Shown here piece by piece: positions 1 to 13,100 of a stretch of DNA of 64,000 nt. The notes under the pieces were generated by a model. The model was not told the DNA's origin. It was given only the letters and a program-made list of their open reading frames with translations, and did not search any database. Positions within the stretch are counted from its first letter, which is position 1, and every line of letters begins with the position of its first letter. The translations under genes were made by a program, and so were the position numbers. Origin of the DNA: Delphinus delphis (taxonomy: Eukaryota; Chordata; Mammalia; Artiodactyla; Delphinidae); assembly GCF_949987515.2 (NCBI RefSeq), contig NC_082689.1, positions 98,370,957-98,434,956 of the forward strand, given 5' to 3'.

Positions 1-249
1 CTCTTCTACCAAATGGGGATAATAGTCGCTACTTCCCAAGATTGTTGAGAAGACGAAGGAGTACACAAAGCCTTGTGTGTGCTGCCTGGATCTGGGATTA
101 AGGACTAGCTCCCATGTTGCTTCGTAGTGACTCCTGAAGACCCTCCCTCGTCAACATCACTTTCTAATGCCTCTAAAGGTTATTCAAGATTTACATAGCG
201 AAAGCCCAGTTCCTCTGTTCAGCCATGTTCAACCAGGATTGCTTATACT

Positions 250-1915
250 TTCGGATTTCAATAAATCTTTATTGGCAGGTTGGGCGCATAATATTTAAAA
301 TCAGGTATATTCAGTTGTAATTTATATACAACACAATTTACCCATTCCAAGTGTGCAGTGAGCTCTGACTAATGCATGTGCTTGTATAACCACTACCACA
401 ATCAAGATATATAACATTTTAATCACCCCAAAACATTCCTTCATGCCTCTTTACATCTCAACCTCTCTCAACACCACTGGTCCCAGGTAACCACTGATCT
501 GCTTCGTATCACTATAGTTTTGCCTTTTCTAGAATTTTATGTAAATGGAACTAATCATACAGTATATAGTATTTGGCGTTTGGCCTCTTTTAATTAGCCT
601 AATGGTTTTAAGAACCATCCGTGTTGTTATCTGTATCCTCAGTAGTGTGTGTGTGTGTGTGTGTGTGCGTGCGTGCGCGTGTGCGTGTGCTTTATTGCTG
701 GTAAGCATTTCACTGCGTGGATGTACCACATTTATTTATCCATTCACTAGCTTATGGACATTTCAGTTATTTCCAATTTGGGCTATTATGCATAAAGCCG
801 CCATATATATTTGTATATATGAGTCTTCGGGTGGATATATATTCTTTTCTTTTGGGTAACAGTATTATTGTGGGGTCACATGATGGATGTATGTTTAACT
901 TTAAAAGAAGTTGCCAAACTTTTCCAAAGTAGTTTTACCATTCTGTATCCCTGTCGACAGTGTACGAGAATTCAGCTTGTTCCACATTTTCACCAACATT
1001 TAATATTCTTAGTCTTTTTAATTTTAGCCACTTTTAGGGGAATATAGTGATATCTCATTGTGGTTTTAATTTGCATCCCCCTAATGTCTGATGATGTTGA
1101 GCATCTTTTCCTGTGTTTATTTGCCATCCACGTATCTTCTTTGGTGACATATGCATTCAAATTTTTTCCTGAATTTAGTAGAGTTGCTTGTCCTTATTAT
1201 TGCATTAGAGGTCTTTTTATTCTGTATCCAAATCTCTTATTAGAAATAACTTCACTGTATTCTTCCAGTCTGTTGCTTGCCTTTTAATTTTCTTAACAAT
1301 ACTTCTGAAGAGAACGCTTTTTATTTTGATCAAGTTTAACAATTTTTTTAAATTTTATGATTCATGTTTTTGACTCTATTTAAGAAATTGCTACCTAATC
1401 CAAGGTCACAGAGATGTTCTCCTTTGTTTTCTTTTAGAATTCTTATGGTTTTTGCTCTTACGTTTCAGTCTATGCATTAATTTTTGTGTATAGTATAAGG
1501 AAAGAGGTGAGGTTCATTTTTCCTCGTATGAATATTCAGTGTTTCCAGTATCCTTTGTTGAAGTACTATCTTTCCCTTATTAAATGACCTTGTCATCTTT
1601 GTCAGGAAACAATTGACAATATATTTGTGAGTCTGTTTCTAGAATGTGTTCTGTTCCATTGATCTATATGCAAATCCTTACCCAATACCACATTCTCTTG
1701 ATTACTGTAGCCAAATAGAATTCAGGTAGTGTGTACTGTCAGTCTTCACACAGTGTTTTACTTTTTAAAAAAATGTTTGCATTTCTAAATAATTTTAGAA
1801 TCAGTTTCTCAATGTCTATAAAAAGCCTGATAGTGCTTTGATTAGGAGTCCATTGAATCTATACATCAATTCAGAGAGAATTGACATCTGAATAATATTG
1901 AATATTCTGACCCAT
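250..1915 (-). mobile_element. Old L1 (L1M-type) 3' fragment, antisense
   Basis: The T-rich strand carries typical antisense L1 3'-end phrases, such as the stretch around 690-790 (inner-part wording GTAAGCATTTCACTG, TTTATTTATCCATTC) and TTCCATTGATCTATATGC near 1654. It is heavily diverged with no intact ORF. It contains a GT-repeat at about 644-690. Confidence 0.65.
644..690. repeat. Interrupted (GT)n/(GC)n microsatellite
   Basis: About 12 GT units, then mixed GTGC units, inside the old L1. Confidence 0.9.
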
Positions 1916-1938
1916 GAATGTATTTAAAGCACATTTCT

Positions 1939-2820
1939 TCAAAACTACAATGAGGTATCACTTCACACTGGTCAGAATGGCCATCATCAAAAAATATACC
2001 AACAATAAATGCTGGAGAGGGTGTGGAGAAAAGGAACCCTCTTGCACTGTTGGTGGGAATGTAAATTGATACAGCCACTATGGAGAACAGTATGGAGGTT
2101 CCTTAAAAAACTAAAAACATAACTACCATATGACCCAGCAGTCCCACTACTGGGCATATACCCCGAGAAATCCATAATTCAAAAAGAGACATGTACCACA
2201 ATGTTCATTGCAGCACCATTTACAATAGCCAGAACATGGAAGCAACCTAGGTGTCCATCGACAGATGAATGGATAAAGAAGATGTGACACATATATACAA
2301 CGGAATATCACTCAACCATAAAAAGAAACGAAATTGACTTATTTGTAGTAAGGTGGATGGACCTAGAGTCTGTCATACAGAGTGAAGTAAGTCAGAAAGA
2401 GAAAAACAAATACCGTATGCTGACACACATATATGGAATCTAGAAAAAAAATGGTTCTGATGAACCTAGGGGCAGGACAGGAATAAAGACGCAAATGTAG
2501 AGAATGGACTTGAGGACACGGGGAGGGGGAAGGGTAAGCTGGGATGAAGTGAGAGAGTGGCGTGGACATATATACACTACCAAATGTAAAATAGGTAGCT
2601 AGTGGGAAGCAGCCGCATTGCACAGGGAGATCAGTTTGGTGCTCTGTGACCACCTAGAGGGGTGGGATAGGGAGGGTGGGAGGCAGATGCAAGAGGGAGG
2701 AGATATGGAGATATATGTATATATATAGCTGATTCACTTTGTTATAGAGCAGAAACTAACACACCATTGTAAAGCAATTATACTCCAATAAAGATGTTAA
2801 ATAAAAAAAAAGAAAAAAAC
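1939..2820 (+). mobile_element. Young L1 3' end, 5'-truncated, sense
   Basis: It covers the end of ORF2 and the 3' UTR, from AAAACTACAATGAGG through TGGGCATATACCC and the 3' motif CAATTATACTCCAATAAAG, to an A-rich tail ending about 2820. ORF2 is broken by stops. A second copy starting at the same element position lies at 47797-48627. Confidence 0.9.
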
Positions 2821-3344
2821 TGCCAAATATCTCCTACTGAAAAGGACCACAAGGAGATGAGATAAAACACAGTTAGGAATTGTACCTGTAAAAGGAAACA
2901 TTGAGAAAAACTGCAGGGCCCTCCCCTGGCACCTGGCTCACAATGGCAATGGAATTTGGTACTTGGCAAAGTGTGTGCTGGGCTCTCCCACGTCGTGGCA
3001 CTTGAAGCATGTCTTGCGTAGTGTGCTCTCTGTCATTCCTCGTGGCAAACTCTCCTAGTGAGAGGAAGCTCCACTATTCATGCATAAGACATGTCATGGT
3101 AGTAATAATAGCACTTACTCATATTTACATTTATATGTCTGGTCTTTTCTTAATCTATTTCTCAGAAAGAAAACTCAAATACTGGACTGTCTGGTTTAAA
3201 ACCAGACACATGGCAACCATATTTACTAAAACTTCACTGGCTGCCAGGCAATGTGCTATTTGCATTCACATGTATTATGTGTGTTACATCTTATTAAACC
3301 CGTGTAATGGTAAAAAAATAAAATAAAGCAGATTTCTAATAAAC

Positions 3345-5760
3345 AGCATATAATTGGGTCTTGATTTTTTTCAAAACCAAATCTGACAATCTCAGCCTAT
3401 TAATTGGGATATTTAGGCCATTTAATATAATCTACGTGGTTGGGTTTCGATCTACCATCTTACTATGTATTTTATTTGTCCCATCTGTTCTCTATATGTT
3501 TGCCTCTTTTTCTGCCTGCTTCTGTTTTTTGTTTCTGCACTGGTAATTTAATTTTTATTTTTAATCTATTTTTAAAAGTTAAACAATTCTCTAAGACTTG
3601 TAATAAAAACAGGTTTCTCTGCTCCAATCCTTACAGCCTTGGGCCCTACAGCCTACAGCTAGTTTCTAGTCTCTCAGCTATTTCTTTCGGCCTTGCACCT
3701 CCATATTCTGAGATGATAAACCTACACTGATTTCTTGAGTTTTTGAAAATGTAAACTTATCTGTTGACTTTCTATCATGGGAGATTATGAATTTGCATTC
3801 TTGACCCATTCTTCTTCCCTTATTTCTTCCAAAAAATTATATTAGAGATTTTGGTTAATATGTATGGTTTATACCCTTATGATTATGTAAATACTGTTCA
3901 CTGATGAACTAATTATACTACTTAGAGCGTGATATGATCCCGCTTCCTTTCTTGTACAGCTTAGACTTTTTTCTAGCATTAATAATGACATTTTCTCCCA
4001 ATTATCTTAGGCTCCTAGGTGCTGATCATTGATTCCAAATTCTCCAACAAAATTGTAAGGCGCCTCTCAATATTATTTTCCACATAATCAAATGCATCAG
4101 GTCACGGACAATTTCTTTTAAATGTTTTCTCTACGAGCCGTCCCCAGGGAGCCTGTGTCTCCCTGCTCTCTGGGGCTGTTTCGGCCTTCTTTGGAACTGA
4201 GAATTTTTTATGATTCCACTTTATCTCCATTTGCACCTTATTAGCTATACATCTTTGGGTTTTAGTGGGGTTTTTGGTTTTTGGGGTTTTTTTTGTTTGT
4301 TTGTTTTAGTGATTGAACTAATGTTTAAATGTAATTTAACTACATCTTTACCTTAGCACCGTCTATCTGTAATGTATCTATCTACATTACAGATCACTTT
4401 CTTATAACCCGTCTCACCCTTTATGCTATTGTATATTTTACTTCTACATATGTTAGAAAGCTTGCAATATGTTTTTATATTGGCTTTAGTGAATTATCTC
4501 CTAAAGAGATTAAAATATAAGAAAAATATACTTTATATAACATATACTTACCATTTCTTGCATTCTTCATTCTATTGTATACATCCAGATTTCTACCTGA
4601 TACCTATTTTTCATCTGCTTGTGAAACTTCCCTTAATATCTTACACTAAACATTCTCTGGCAATGAATTCTCTCAGCTTTTGTTAGTTTGAAAAGCATAT
4701 ATTTTTTTCTTGGTTATTCAATTAGTTGAAAAGTTGATTAATTAGAATTAATTTTTAAAAGGTTGACAGGTTTTGTTTTGTTTCTTTCCCTCTCAAGACT
4801 TTAAAGATGTTATTTCATTCTCTTCTGGCTTATGTAGTTTCTGACATGAATTCTACTGTCAGTTTTATCTTTGTTCTGTAAAGTATCTTTTTTCTCAGTT
4901 GCTTTTAAGATTTTTGTCTTTATCACTGATATTCAGTAGTTTGATTATGATGAGCCTAAATGTCGTTTCCCTATGTTGGTTCCGGTTGAGGTTCATTGAG
5001 TCTCTTGGGTTTGGGGTTTATAGTTTTTTATCAAATATGTACATTTTTGGTTATTACTTCACATAATTTTTTCCCCTTTCTCTCTTTTCTTTCCTTCTGG
5101 GGCTCCAGTTATACATATTTAGACCGTTTCATATTGACATCCAGGTCACTGATGGTCTATCTCTTTAAGTCTTTTTTCTCTATGTGTTTTATTTTGGATA
5201 ATTTATTTTGTAATGTTTAAAAATTCACTGACCTTTCTTCCTGCTACATCTCATAGCTCTGCTAATCTGCTATTGATTCTGTATAGTGTATTTTTAAATT
5301 TAAATATAGTTTTTCCTGTCTACAATTTCCATTTGTTTTTTTTATTATTTTATTATTTCCTAATTATGTTCAAATTTTACTTTATATCTTTGTACATAGT
5401 TGTGACATCTACAATATTTTTAAGTTCTTGTTTAATTTCATTATCTCTCATTACTGTGTCTGTTTCTGTTGATTAATTTCTCTCTTGAATGTGGATCATA
5501 TTGTCCTCCTTCTTTTCATGCCTGGCGGTGATTTTTAATTGGATGCCGGAGATTGTAAATTTTACATTGTTGAGTACTAGATTTCATTGTATTCCTGTAA
5601 AGACTGTTGTTCTTTATTTTGAGGTGCCTTTAAGTTACTTGCAGATTATTTTCATTTTTCAAGGCTTCCTTTTATGTTTTGTTATGACGAATTCAAGGGA
5701 ACCTTTTTTCTGGGAATAATTTAGCCTCACGACTATGGCTTGACCCTTCTTAGGACTGTA
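3345..5760 (-). mobile_element. Old L1-derived sequence, antisense
   Basis: A long T-rich stretch with antisense L1 phrases: a segment at about 3395-3440 (TTTAGGCCATTTAATATAATC type) and one at 4800-5020 (TTTTAAGATTTTTGTCTTT, TGATTATGATGAGCCTAAAT). It is old and diverged, and its limits are approximate. The many short ORFs here (87, 74, 87, 76 codons) are hydrophobic read-through of T-rich DNA, not genes. Confidence 0.55.
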
Positions 5761-6808
5761 CCGTGTGGTCCATGTTTTGGGAGGCCTATCCTCTCTGGAT
5801 GGTGGAAATACAAACTATTTTCAGCCTTACGTGAGCTCATGAGATGATTCAACCTACTGCTTCATAGTCATTGCTTCTCTGACCTCATGCATTTCACCTC
5901 ATGCATGTGCAGGTTAATACACAGCGGAAGACTATAGCGAAACCTCTGCTGTTATCATTTCTTTGCAATACATAGCCCTGCAAGTTCTAGCTGCCTAGAC
6001 AGCCCCTTCCCTACCCCACCCACACGCCTGTGTTTACCCCTTCTTGAATTCAGCAGGCCCTCCAGACTCTGTTCATGTTTCTTCTCTCAGTGTTTCAGTC
6101 TGGAAACCATCACCGGGCAGTTGGCTACAGAGATTATAGAGCTCGCTTCATTTGTTTTCCTTCAGTCAGAGATCAAGTTTTATGTTGCCTATTGTCTAAT
6201 GTCTGAAAACAATGGTTAACAGTATATGCTGTTCCTGTTACAGTTAGTCATTAATGGACAGAAGCAAATATCTCTCTATATTTTTGCCCATATTCATATC
6301 CTTTGGTCTGTTGGATTTCATTACTCCTTTATTATCTTCCTGTAGAAACAACCATGGAATACTGGAGAGTGGAGAGTGGCAGCTGAAATGGAAAGATAGG
6401 CTCATATCTGCTTCAGCCTTCTCTTCACCCATATTTCAGCTACAGTCACATAAAAGAAAAATAAATGATCCTTGAATATCCACTTAAAATAGATTAACTT
6501 ATATTAATTAAAATTCTGAGCCAAGCAAGTAAGGCATGTTAAAGTGAATTTTTTATTTAAAGTTTCAGGGTATGAAGACTTAAGCTTTTTTCCTTTCCAC
6601 ATACAATTTGAAAAATCATTAACATTGAATAAATATAGAGACAAATGGAGAAAAACATCTATGAGCTTTAAATTCTTATCTTTCTGGGGTCTTTTATTAA
6701 ATATCTATAATTACAGAATATAATATAAGAAATATAATATAATAAAAGAAAACTAAAATAATTTGTAATTTTAGAGTATATAAAATTTTAATTTAAAAAA
6801 ATAGGTTA

Positions 6809-7189
6809 GGGACTTCCCTGGTGGTGCGGTGGTGAAGAACCCGCCTGCCAATGCAGGGCACATGGGTTCCCTGGTCTGGGAGGATCCCACATGCCATGGA
6901 GCAGCTAAGCCTGTGCACTACCACTACTGAGGCTGCACTCTAGAGCCCACGAGCCACAACTACTGAGCCCGCAAGCCACAACTACTGAGCCCGCATGCCA
7001 CAACTACTGAAGCCCATGTGCCTAGAGCCCGTGCTCCACAACAAGAGAAGCCACCGCAGTGAGAAGCCCATGCACCGCAATGAAGAGTAACCCCCTCTTG
7101 CCGCAACTAGAGAAGAAAGCCCGTACCCAGCAACAAAGACCCAACGCAGCCAAAAATAAATAAATAAAATTTTAAAAAATAAATAAATA
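6809..7189 (+). mobile_element. tRNA-derived SINE (CHR-1-like, long form)
   Basis: The head GGGACTTCCCTGGTGGTG and the tail AGCCAAAAATAAATAAATAAA mark the cetartiodactyl long-tailed SINE. It is flanked by the duplication AATAGGTTA (ending 6808 and at 7191-7199). The centre has extra tandem copies of a unit of about 26 bases containing CCACAACTACTGA (about 6947-7010), so the element is longer than its neighbour. Confidence 0.9.
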
Positions 7190-7212
7190 AAATAGGTTAA
7201 TAATACATAGGA

Positions 7213-7539
7213 GGACTTCCCTGGTGGTGCAGTGGTTAAGAATCCACCTGCCAATGCAGGGGACACGGCTTTGAGCCCTGGCCCGGGAAGATCCCACATG
7301 CCGCGGAGCAACCAAGCCCATGTGCCACAACTATTGAGCCTGAGAGCCACAACTGCTGAGCCCGCGTGCCACAACTACTGAAGCCCACATGCCTAGAGCC
7401 CGTGCTCCACAACAAGAGAAGCCACCGCAATGAGAAGCCCATGCACCACAACAAAGAGTAGCCCCCGCTGGCCGCAACTAGAGAAAGCCGCGCAGTAACA
7501 AAGAACCAAAGCAGCCAAAAATAAATAAAATAAATAAAT
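7213..7539 (+). mobile_element. tRNA-derived SINE (CHR-1-like), inserted beside the previous one
   Basis: Head GGACTTCCCTGGTGGTGCAG, A-rich AAATA tail. The target-site duplication TTAATAATACATAGGA at 7197-7212 recurs with one change at 7540-7555. Confidence 0.92.
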
Positions 7540-7884
7540 TTAATAATACGTAGGATGCTTTACCTCTTGTAAACATCTTTAATAAATTTTTTATGTGTTG
7601 CTAAATTGATAGATCTGAATCTCCTCATGCTTCTCTGTTTTTCTATGTTTCCTACCAAGGAAAGCTGTTTTGACTCTCTTCCTGCAGCAGCTTATCTCCA
7701 GTTTATTTTCCTTCCTCCCTTCCCTCAACTTGCCTTATCAAAGCAGATGTTATCCAGGCAGGTAAAATGGAGAGCAGAGGCAGTTGTCCATATAATTCAG
7801 CAAACCCGATATGGAATTTTAGAGATTTAGAGAGACAGATTTACCCATGATAGCCATCTGTGTCTATCAGATTCACCAGATAAT

Positions 7885-8800
7885 TGTTCAGCTTCTCACT
7901 TCCTTTTGGCAGGGCAGATAGAGATGGAGTGAAGCTAAGAGAGATGGTAGATCATCGAACAGATACAAGGACAACCTTTTAGGATAAATATGCTGTATCT
8001 TCTCTAAGGGGAAATTGTGACTTACTAATTTTGGGAATGTGATCTGAGAATGTAATAAGTGTGTGAACCAAGGAGAATCAGTAAACATCATTTGTTTAGA
8101 CCTTTAATATGCCTTTCATAAGCACCAGCACGAAAGTGGATTAAAAGAAGATACAAGCAAATAGCTAGATTATCATTAGATCGGGGGAAAAAGTTGAGGA
8201 TAGAGCAATTTTGTCATGGATACAGAATGAGCAGGGATAACAGGAAACAAAAGGGAGAGATAAATTGGCATTTCTTCAATTAGCAAAATGATGGACACAG
8301 ATCAGGGCTGGAACCATAGTTGGTCTACATTTTTATGGTACTCTAGAAAGTTTTGCTAATAAAATTAAGGGCTTTCTTTTTTCCAATTAGAAAAATAGCT
8401 GAGGAGGACAAGACTTGACATATGGATAGGAAAGTGTTTAAGTGGTAATCATCACTCTGTGAGGAATTGGGAGGAATCTATGTTGTGTTCTCATCAACGA
8501 GGACTTTGACCTGGAAGTGGTGACTCCCAAAACAAGATGTAGCCATCTGGGATCCAAGTCTGTTCCTAGACCAGCTGACCAAGTCAAGCAAATACTAGTT
8601 TTTAAACTGTAGTGATCACGTTAGCCTACTCTTATATATCACAGTAAATATCACGTACAAATCTCACCACTGTTTTACAAAACAGGCATAGTGGCATAGC
8701 AAGACATGAAGGAGTTATGTGAAGGTCTCAAGATTTTTCAGTCTAGAAGAATAAGAGTCTAGAGATAATTATTAAAATTTGTAAAATCAGGAAGGGTTTG
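7885..8800 (+). mobile_element. Ancient non-LTR (CR1/L3-like) fragment
   Basis: Around 8064-8115 a broken frame reads GESVNIICLDL, a stop, then YAFHK. This resembles reverse-transcriptase motif A of the CR1/L2/L3 clade (family form LDFxKAFD). At about 8728-8795 the phrase TTTTTCAGTCTAGAAG is like the CR1-type 3' end. A second copy of the RT part lies at 10010-10185. The family name is inferred. Confidence 0.5.
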
Positions 8801-10009
8801 GAAAGTTGCATAACAAATCTCAGAACACTAGACCAAGAGCCATCCCCCACACCTTTGAAGAGGTCGTCTTAGTGTCAATCACAAGACGAAGCACGTATTA
8901 CAGCGAACCTAAGGAATTTTTTCCTCAGGGTTTATACCAGATGAATAATTACATAAATTTAAGGAGGATTTCTATGAATTCGTGGTCTGCATGGGCATTT
9001 GGAACATATTTCTGACCTTTTCCAGTCTATATCCTTAAGTCACATCCCACTACAATATTTTATGTGATGCTACCACTGTCAGACAGAATATTGGGTTAAC
9101 AGGATATCAACCCAGTCTGAGGTGACATGTCTTTTATATTGGTTTAAATAACTTGTCCTTCACCTTGACAAAGGAGTTTTATGATCTGCTTTTTTCTTTT
9201 TAAAAATTTTTGTCATATTAACTCCCTTCATTTTTTTCTCATATTTATTCCCTATGTACCAGTGTACCAGACCCCCAAAGTTCCAGTCTTCCTTTATGTC
9301 AAAGAGAACACAAGGGTTAGAAAATAAATTTACATTCTCCTATATAGTTTTCAAATCTCAGAAAGCTTAAATCCAGTTTGAACTTCTGAGTATTTACATG
9401 CATATTCTGAAGCTATCAAATTGAATTTACTCGTCCAGAAGGTCATCTTAATGCCACAGTCAAAAGTTACCCGATGTTTGTGAATAAATAGCCAATATAG
9501 TCATTTTGGACTACTTTAACAAAACCACAGGGTAAGCTTAGAATGAATAACCCACATTTAATTGATGTGGCTTTGGCAACAGACTTAGTTTTTCTTAGCT
9601 TATTTCAGCCATACAGATGAAGAGAAAGATGTGCAAATAAAGAGATCTGTTCTCCCATCTGTAGTTAAGCTTCTATTGCCAGTACCACACATAGCTTAAG
9701 ATGTTTAGGAACCTGGAGAGAACTCATACAAAGACTTATTTCCACGACCAATTGCATTATAGGAAAGTATGCCAGTTAGTAATACGGTATGAGTACTAAA
9801 CACCCATGAGTTGCTCTTTCTGGCTGGTGAATTGTGTTGAGTCCTCATTCAACACAATTTGAAATTTATTTGGCTGAAAACTTGTAGGTATGACTAAAGG
9901 TCTCAAAGTAAAAATGAGCTTGGGTTTTAAAGTTTTCCATTTTCCTAGGATTTACGATTGTGGAAGAGGGGAAAAAAACAGTGATTACTGAAGCAGTTTG
10001 TTTGAATAT

Positions 10010-10185
10010 ATAAGAGAGGGTAGATCATTGCACAGAAGCAAGCGTAACCTTTTAGGATAGACTGAAAATCAGAGCTTACTAATTTGGGAATATTCCCTGA
10101 GAATGTAGCAAGTCTGTGAACAAAGGATAATTAGTAAACATCATTTGCTGAAGCTTTTTAAAAAGCCTTTCCGGTGCCTATTCCA
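10010..10185 (+). mobile_element. Second CR1/L3-like fragment
   Basis: It matches 7935-8125 in order: AACCTTTTAGGATA, TTACTAATTTGGGAAT, CTGAGAATGTA, GTAAACATCATTTG. It is in the same orientation about 2.1 kb downstream and diverged. Confidence 0.5.
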
Positions 10186-13100
10186 AAATGGATTTCTTGG
10201 GAAAATGGACTCCATCTTTTCTATACATGAGGCAGCTTGCAACCAACTCCAAGTACTTTGCTCCACGTTTATAATCGTTCAATAACGATGTGATCAAGTA
10301 GCCCCCAAGGAAATGGTTGCCACATGGTACTTGCTTAGGAAATAACTGGGGCAGTTGTTTAGTGAAATGTACGCAGGTGCTGCAGTAGAACACTGACCAC
10401 ACAGGGGAAGTTTGGTTTGTCTTCGATTCCAGACAGTGTGTGTATTATGTACCTGCAGGGGCCCTCACCTCTCCTTGACAACCCCTTCTGGAAACTTACA
10501 GAGTACCTACTTTGTAACGAGCATTATTACCAATGAGCTATGATTATATGATGTCAGGATCGTTTAAAAATTCCCTTGTTGTGACACAGCCAGCAGGTAG
10601 CCAAGCAGATCGTCAAGCCTAGTCTTTCCAACTCTGAAGCCTATTGTCTTTTCGCTTCATTCTTCTGAATATTTAGATGAACTTGGAACTCAAGTCGGGT
10701 TTGCTTAAGCCTGTCCTATATAATAATCTCTATGGACAGATACACTAATAATACCAAGAGTTTTGGTTTATACATTTAAGCAATTAAAGATTTGTGAGAT
10801 AGGATCCATGAAAAAAAAATTGAGATACTTTAATCTGTAGAAGACTGAGGAAAAAATGAGTTAGTGGCCTTTCCCAAACACTCAAAATCAGTGCTAATAC
10901 AGATTGCAGTAACTTGGAAATTTATATTAACTGAAGCAGTGCTGGAAATAAGCTTTTCCCTTTGCAGCTATTTTAAATATAGTGTTACAATGTAAATGAA
11001 TAGTGTAAAACAAATTTGGAAGATGCAAGAAGCCAATTAAGAGAACAAGTTGTTTAAAAGAGAAAAACCTCACTGTTTTGTGTAAGGACATGTAAGAAGT
11101 CCCTGAGTAATCTCATCTGTTCACTACAAATGGCTCCCAGGAACTTGCCTCTGTGATAACTTGGTTCTTGTGCTACTATGCGTGCTGATGTTAAACGTGA
11201 TGCCGGCACTCAGCTTGGCATCTACACTCCCTGAGGATGAGAGCAGGAGGAATGAGGCCAGACCTGGGACCTTCCAGCCCAGTGATGCTTTGAGGTAGGG
11301 GCGGGGGCCAAAGCGGATACTAAAGCCACATTCCCTGCACTATCCTTCGTCTTGGTCACTGACCCTTGCTCTAAGGGCTTGAAAGTATTAAGAAACCTGT
11401 CTTTAAAATATTCAATAATTCTGAATGATCTTATCCCCCCTGGCTATCTGAATTAATGAAGTCTGGCTGTATGAGAACTATAGCTGCACAGAAAAAGGAA
11501 GTCAGCTCTTTTCTCTGGTTGCTGAAGTGAGAACAAAAAAAAACAGCAGATTGGGATTTCAAAAGGAAAAGTTCATATTCAATTTAATTTCAGGAAGAAT
11601 TTTCTAAAGATGAGAGCTTATTTCATCCACCTATTTTTTCATTACACTCCGTGCTAGCTATGTGTCAGGCTCTGTGCTGAGCGTGGGTGATGGCGAATAA
11701 ATCAGGCACTCTCTCAGCCTATAGTTATCATCAGCTCTATTAGCATATAATTGCCATTCTGTAGAAAAAGGCGATGTAGAGTCAGGAACAGGCTTACGTG
11801 GGAATTCTGAAGAGATGGATAAAAACCAATCTGCCCCCAGGCTGCTAGCAGTCTAATAACACTTATTTTGAGAATTGCTGCCATTTTCTGAATAATAGCT
11901 GTGTACCTGTTCCAGGCATCGTGCTATGTTTATTATGTGCTATGTAGCTAGTCCTCAGAGCGCCCCTGTGATGGAGGTTATATAATCTGATTTTCATATG
12001 AGGAACCTAAAGCCACCTGCTGGGGCACCTGGTCCAGGAGCAGAGGGCTGATGCTCGCTGATGAGCTGAGTGGGGATTTTGTATTGCACATCCTGAGTTA
12101 ACAGTTGAAAAACCCCTGGTTGAATTGTTTCTCCAAAATGTCTTCTCTGCCACCATCCCACGCAGAACGTCCCCAATCTGGGCTGCCCTGCTCACCCTCC
12201 GCTGACTCATCCCCCCCCCACCCCAGGCACAATAAATCCCTCTTTACTGAAGCTCTGAGGCCAGACAGTATTCCTAACACAACACTCTCAACATTCCTTC
12301 CAAAAAAGAAGGACCTAAAAATTCTCCTGTCAGCTGCTAACAGACTACAAGGCTGTCCATCTCCTTTCCTGCTGGAGGTATGCAAGATAATGCATCCAAG
12401 GGACAGGAAAAGAAGGTCCCGAGTCCATTCTGTAAGGAAGAGATTCCCTACCATGCTGACATGCCCTGAACGGACCCCAGGTGTGCTGAGATGTTGAGCC
12501 CTCAGCTCTCAGGTAGCCGGAGGTCCTGGGGCAGCTGGTGTGTTCCTCAGTGAGCTGTATGTGTGTATTTGCTACGTGTGCCAGAACTTTAAAAGGACTG
12601 GGAAGCACTGCTGTAAGTCATCCCATGAAACATCTGGGGCTTGGTGGTGGTGATAAGTGAGAGAACTTACCTTAAGAGACAGAAGGCAGATGGGATGACG
12701 AGAAGTCATCAGGGTAGGAGAAGTCATTAGTGACCTTGAAAGAGTGAAACCCGCTGGTCCGTCTTGTGATCCAACCCTTGAACTCATTAGCAAGGCCCTG
12801 TTGACAGCTGTTCTCACAGTCACGACGTGAACTTGAACATGTTGTGAGGTCAGAACTGAGTCAACTCATTGTGGATGCAAGGCTGGCTTGTCCCTTTGAA
12901 CTTTAATCTTTATCACAGCCATTCAATTATTTTGTGAGTTCTTATAATCCCCTGAGAAAAGAAACTGACTTCAAAAGTACAATATCTAACACTTTTTCAG
13001 ATTACAGTATTTTTATGAACTGTAAGAAACTTACAGTGCCTGAAAGAAACTACATAAAGAAGGTGTCAGCATTTTCAGTATAAACTCTATTTCCAAAGGT

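Noticed and set aside
3361..5719. Several hydrophobic ORFs suggesting membrane proteins
   Set aside because: They are reads of T-rich antisense L1 DNA, giving Phe/Leu/Ile/Ser runs.
6982..7454. 130- and 72-codon ORFs on the minus strand
   Set aside because: They run through the two adjacent SINEs; repeated SINE phrases explain them.
12098..12497. Antiparallel ORFs of 118 and 130 codons
   Set aside because: No recognisable motif, no good splice sites in matching phase, and both strands equally open, as expected by chance in a GC-richer patch.
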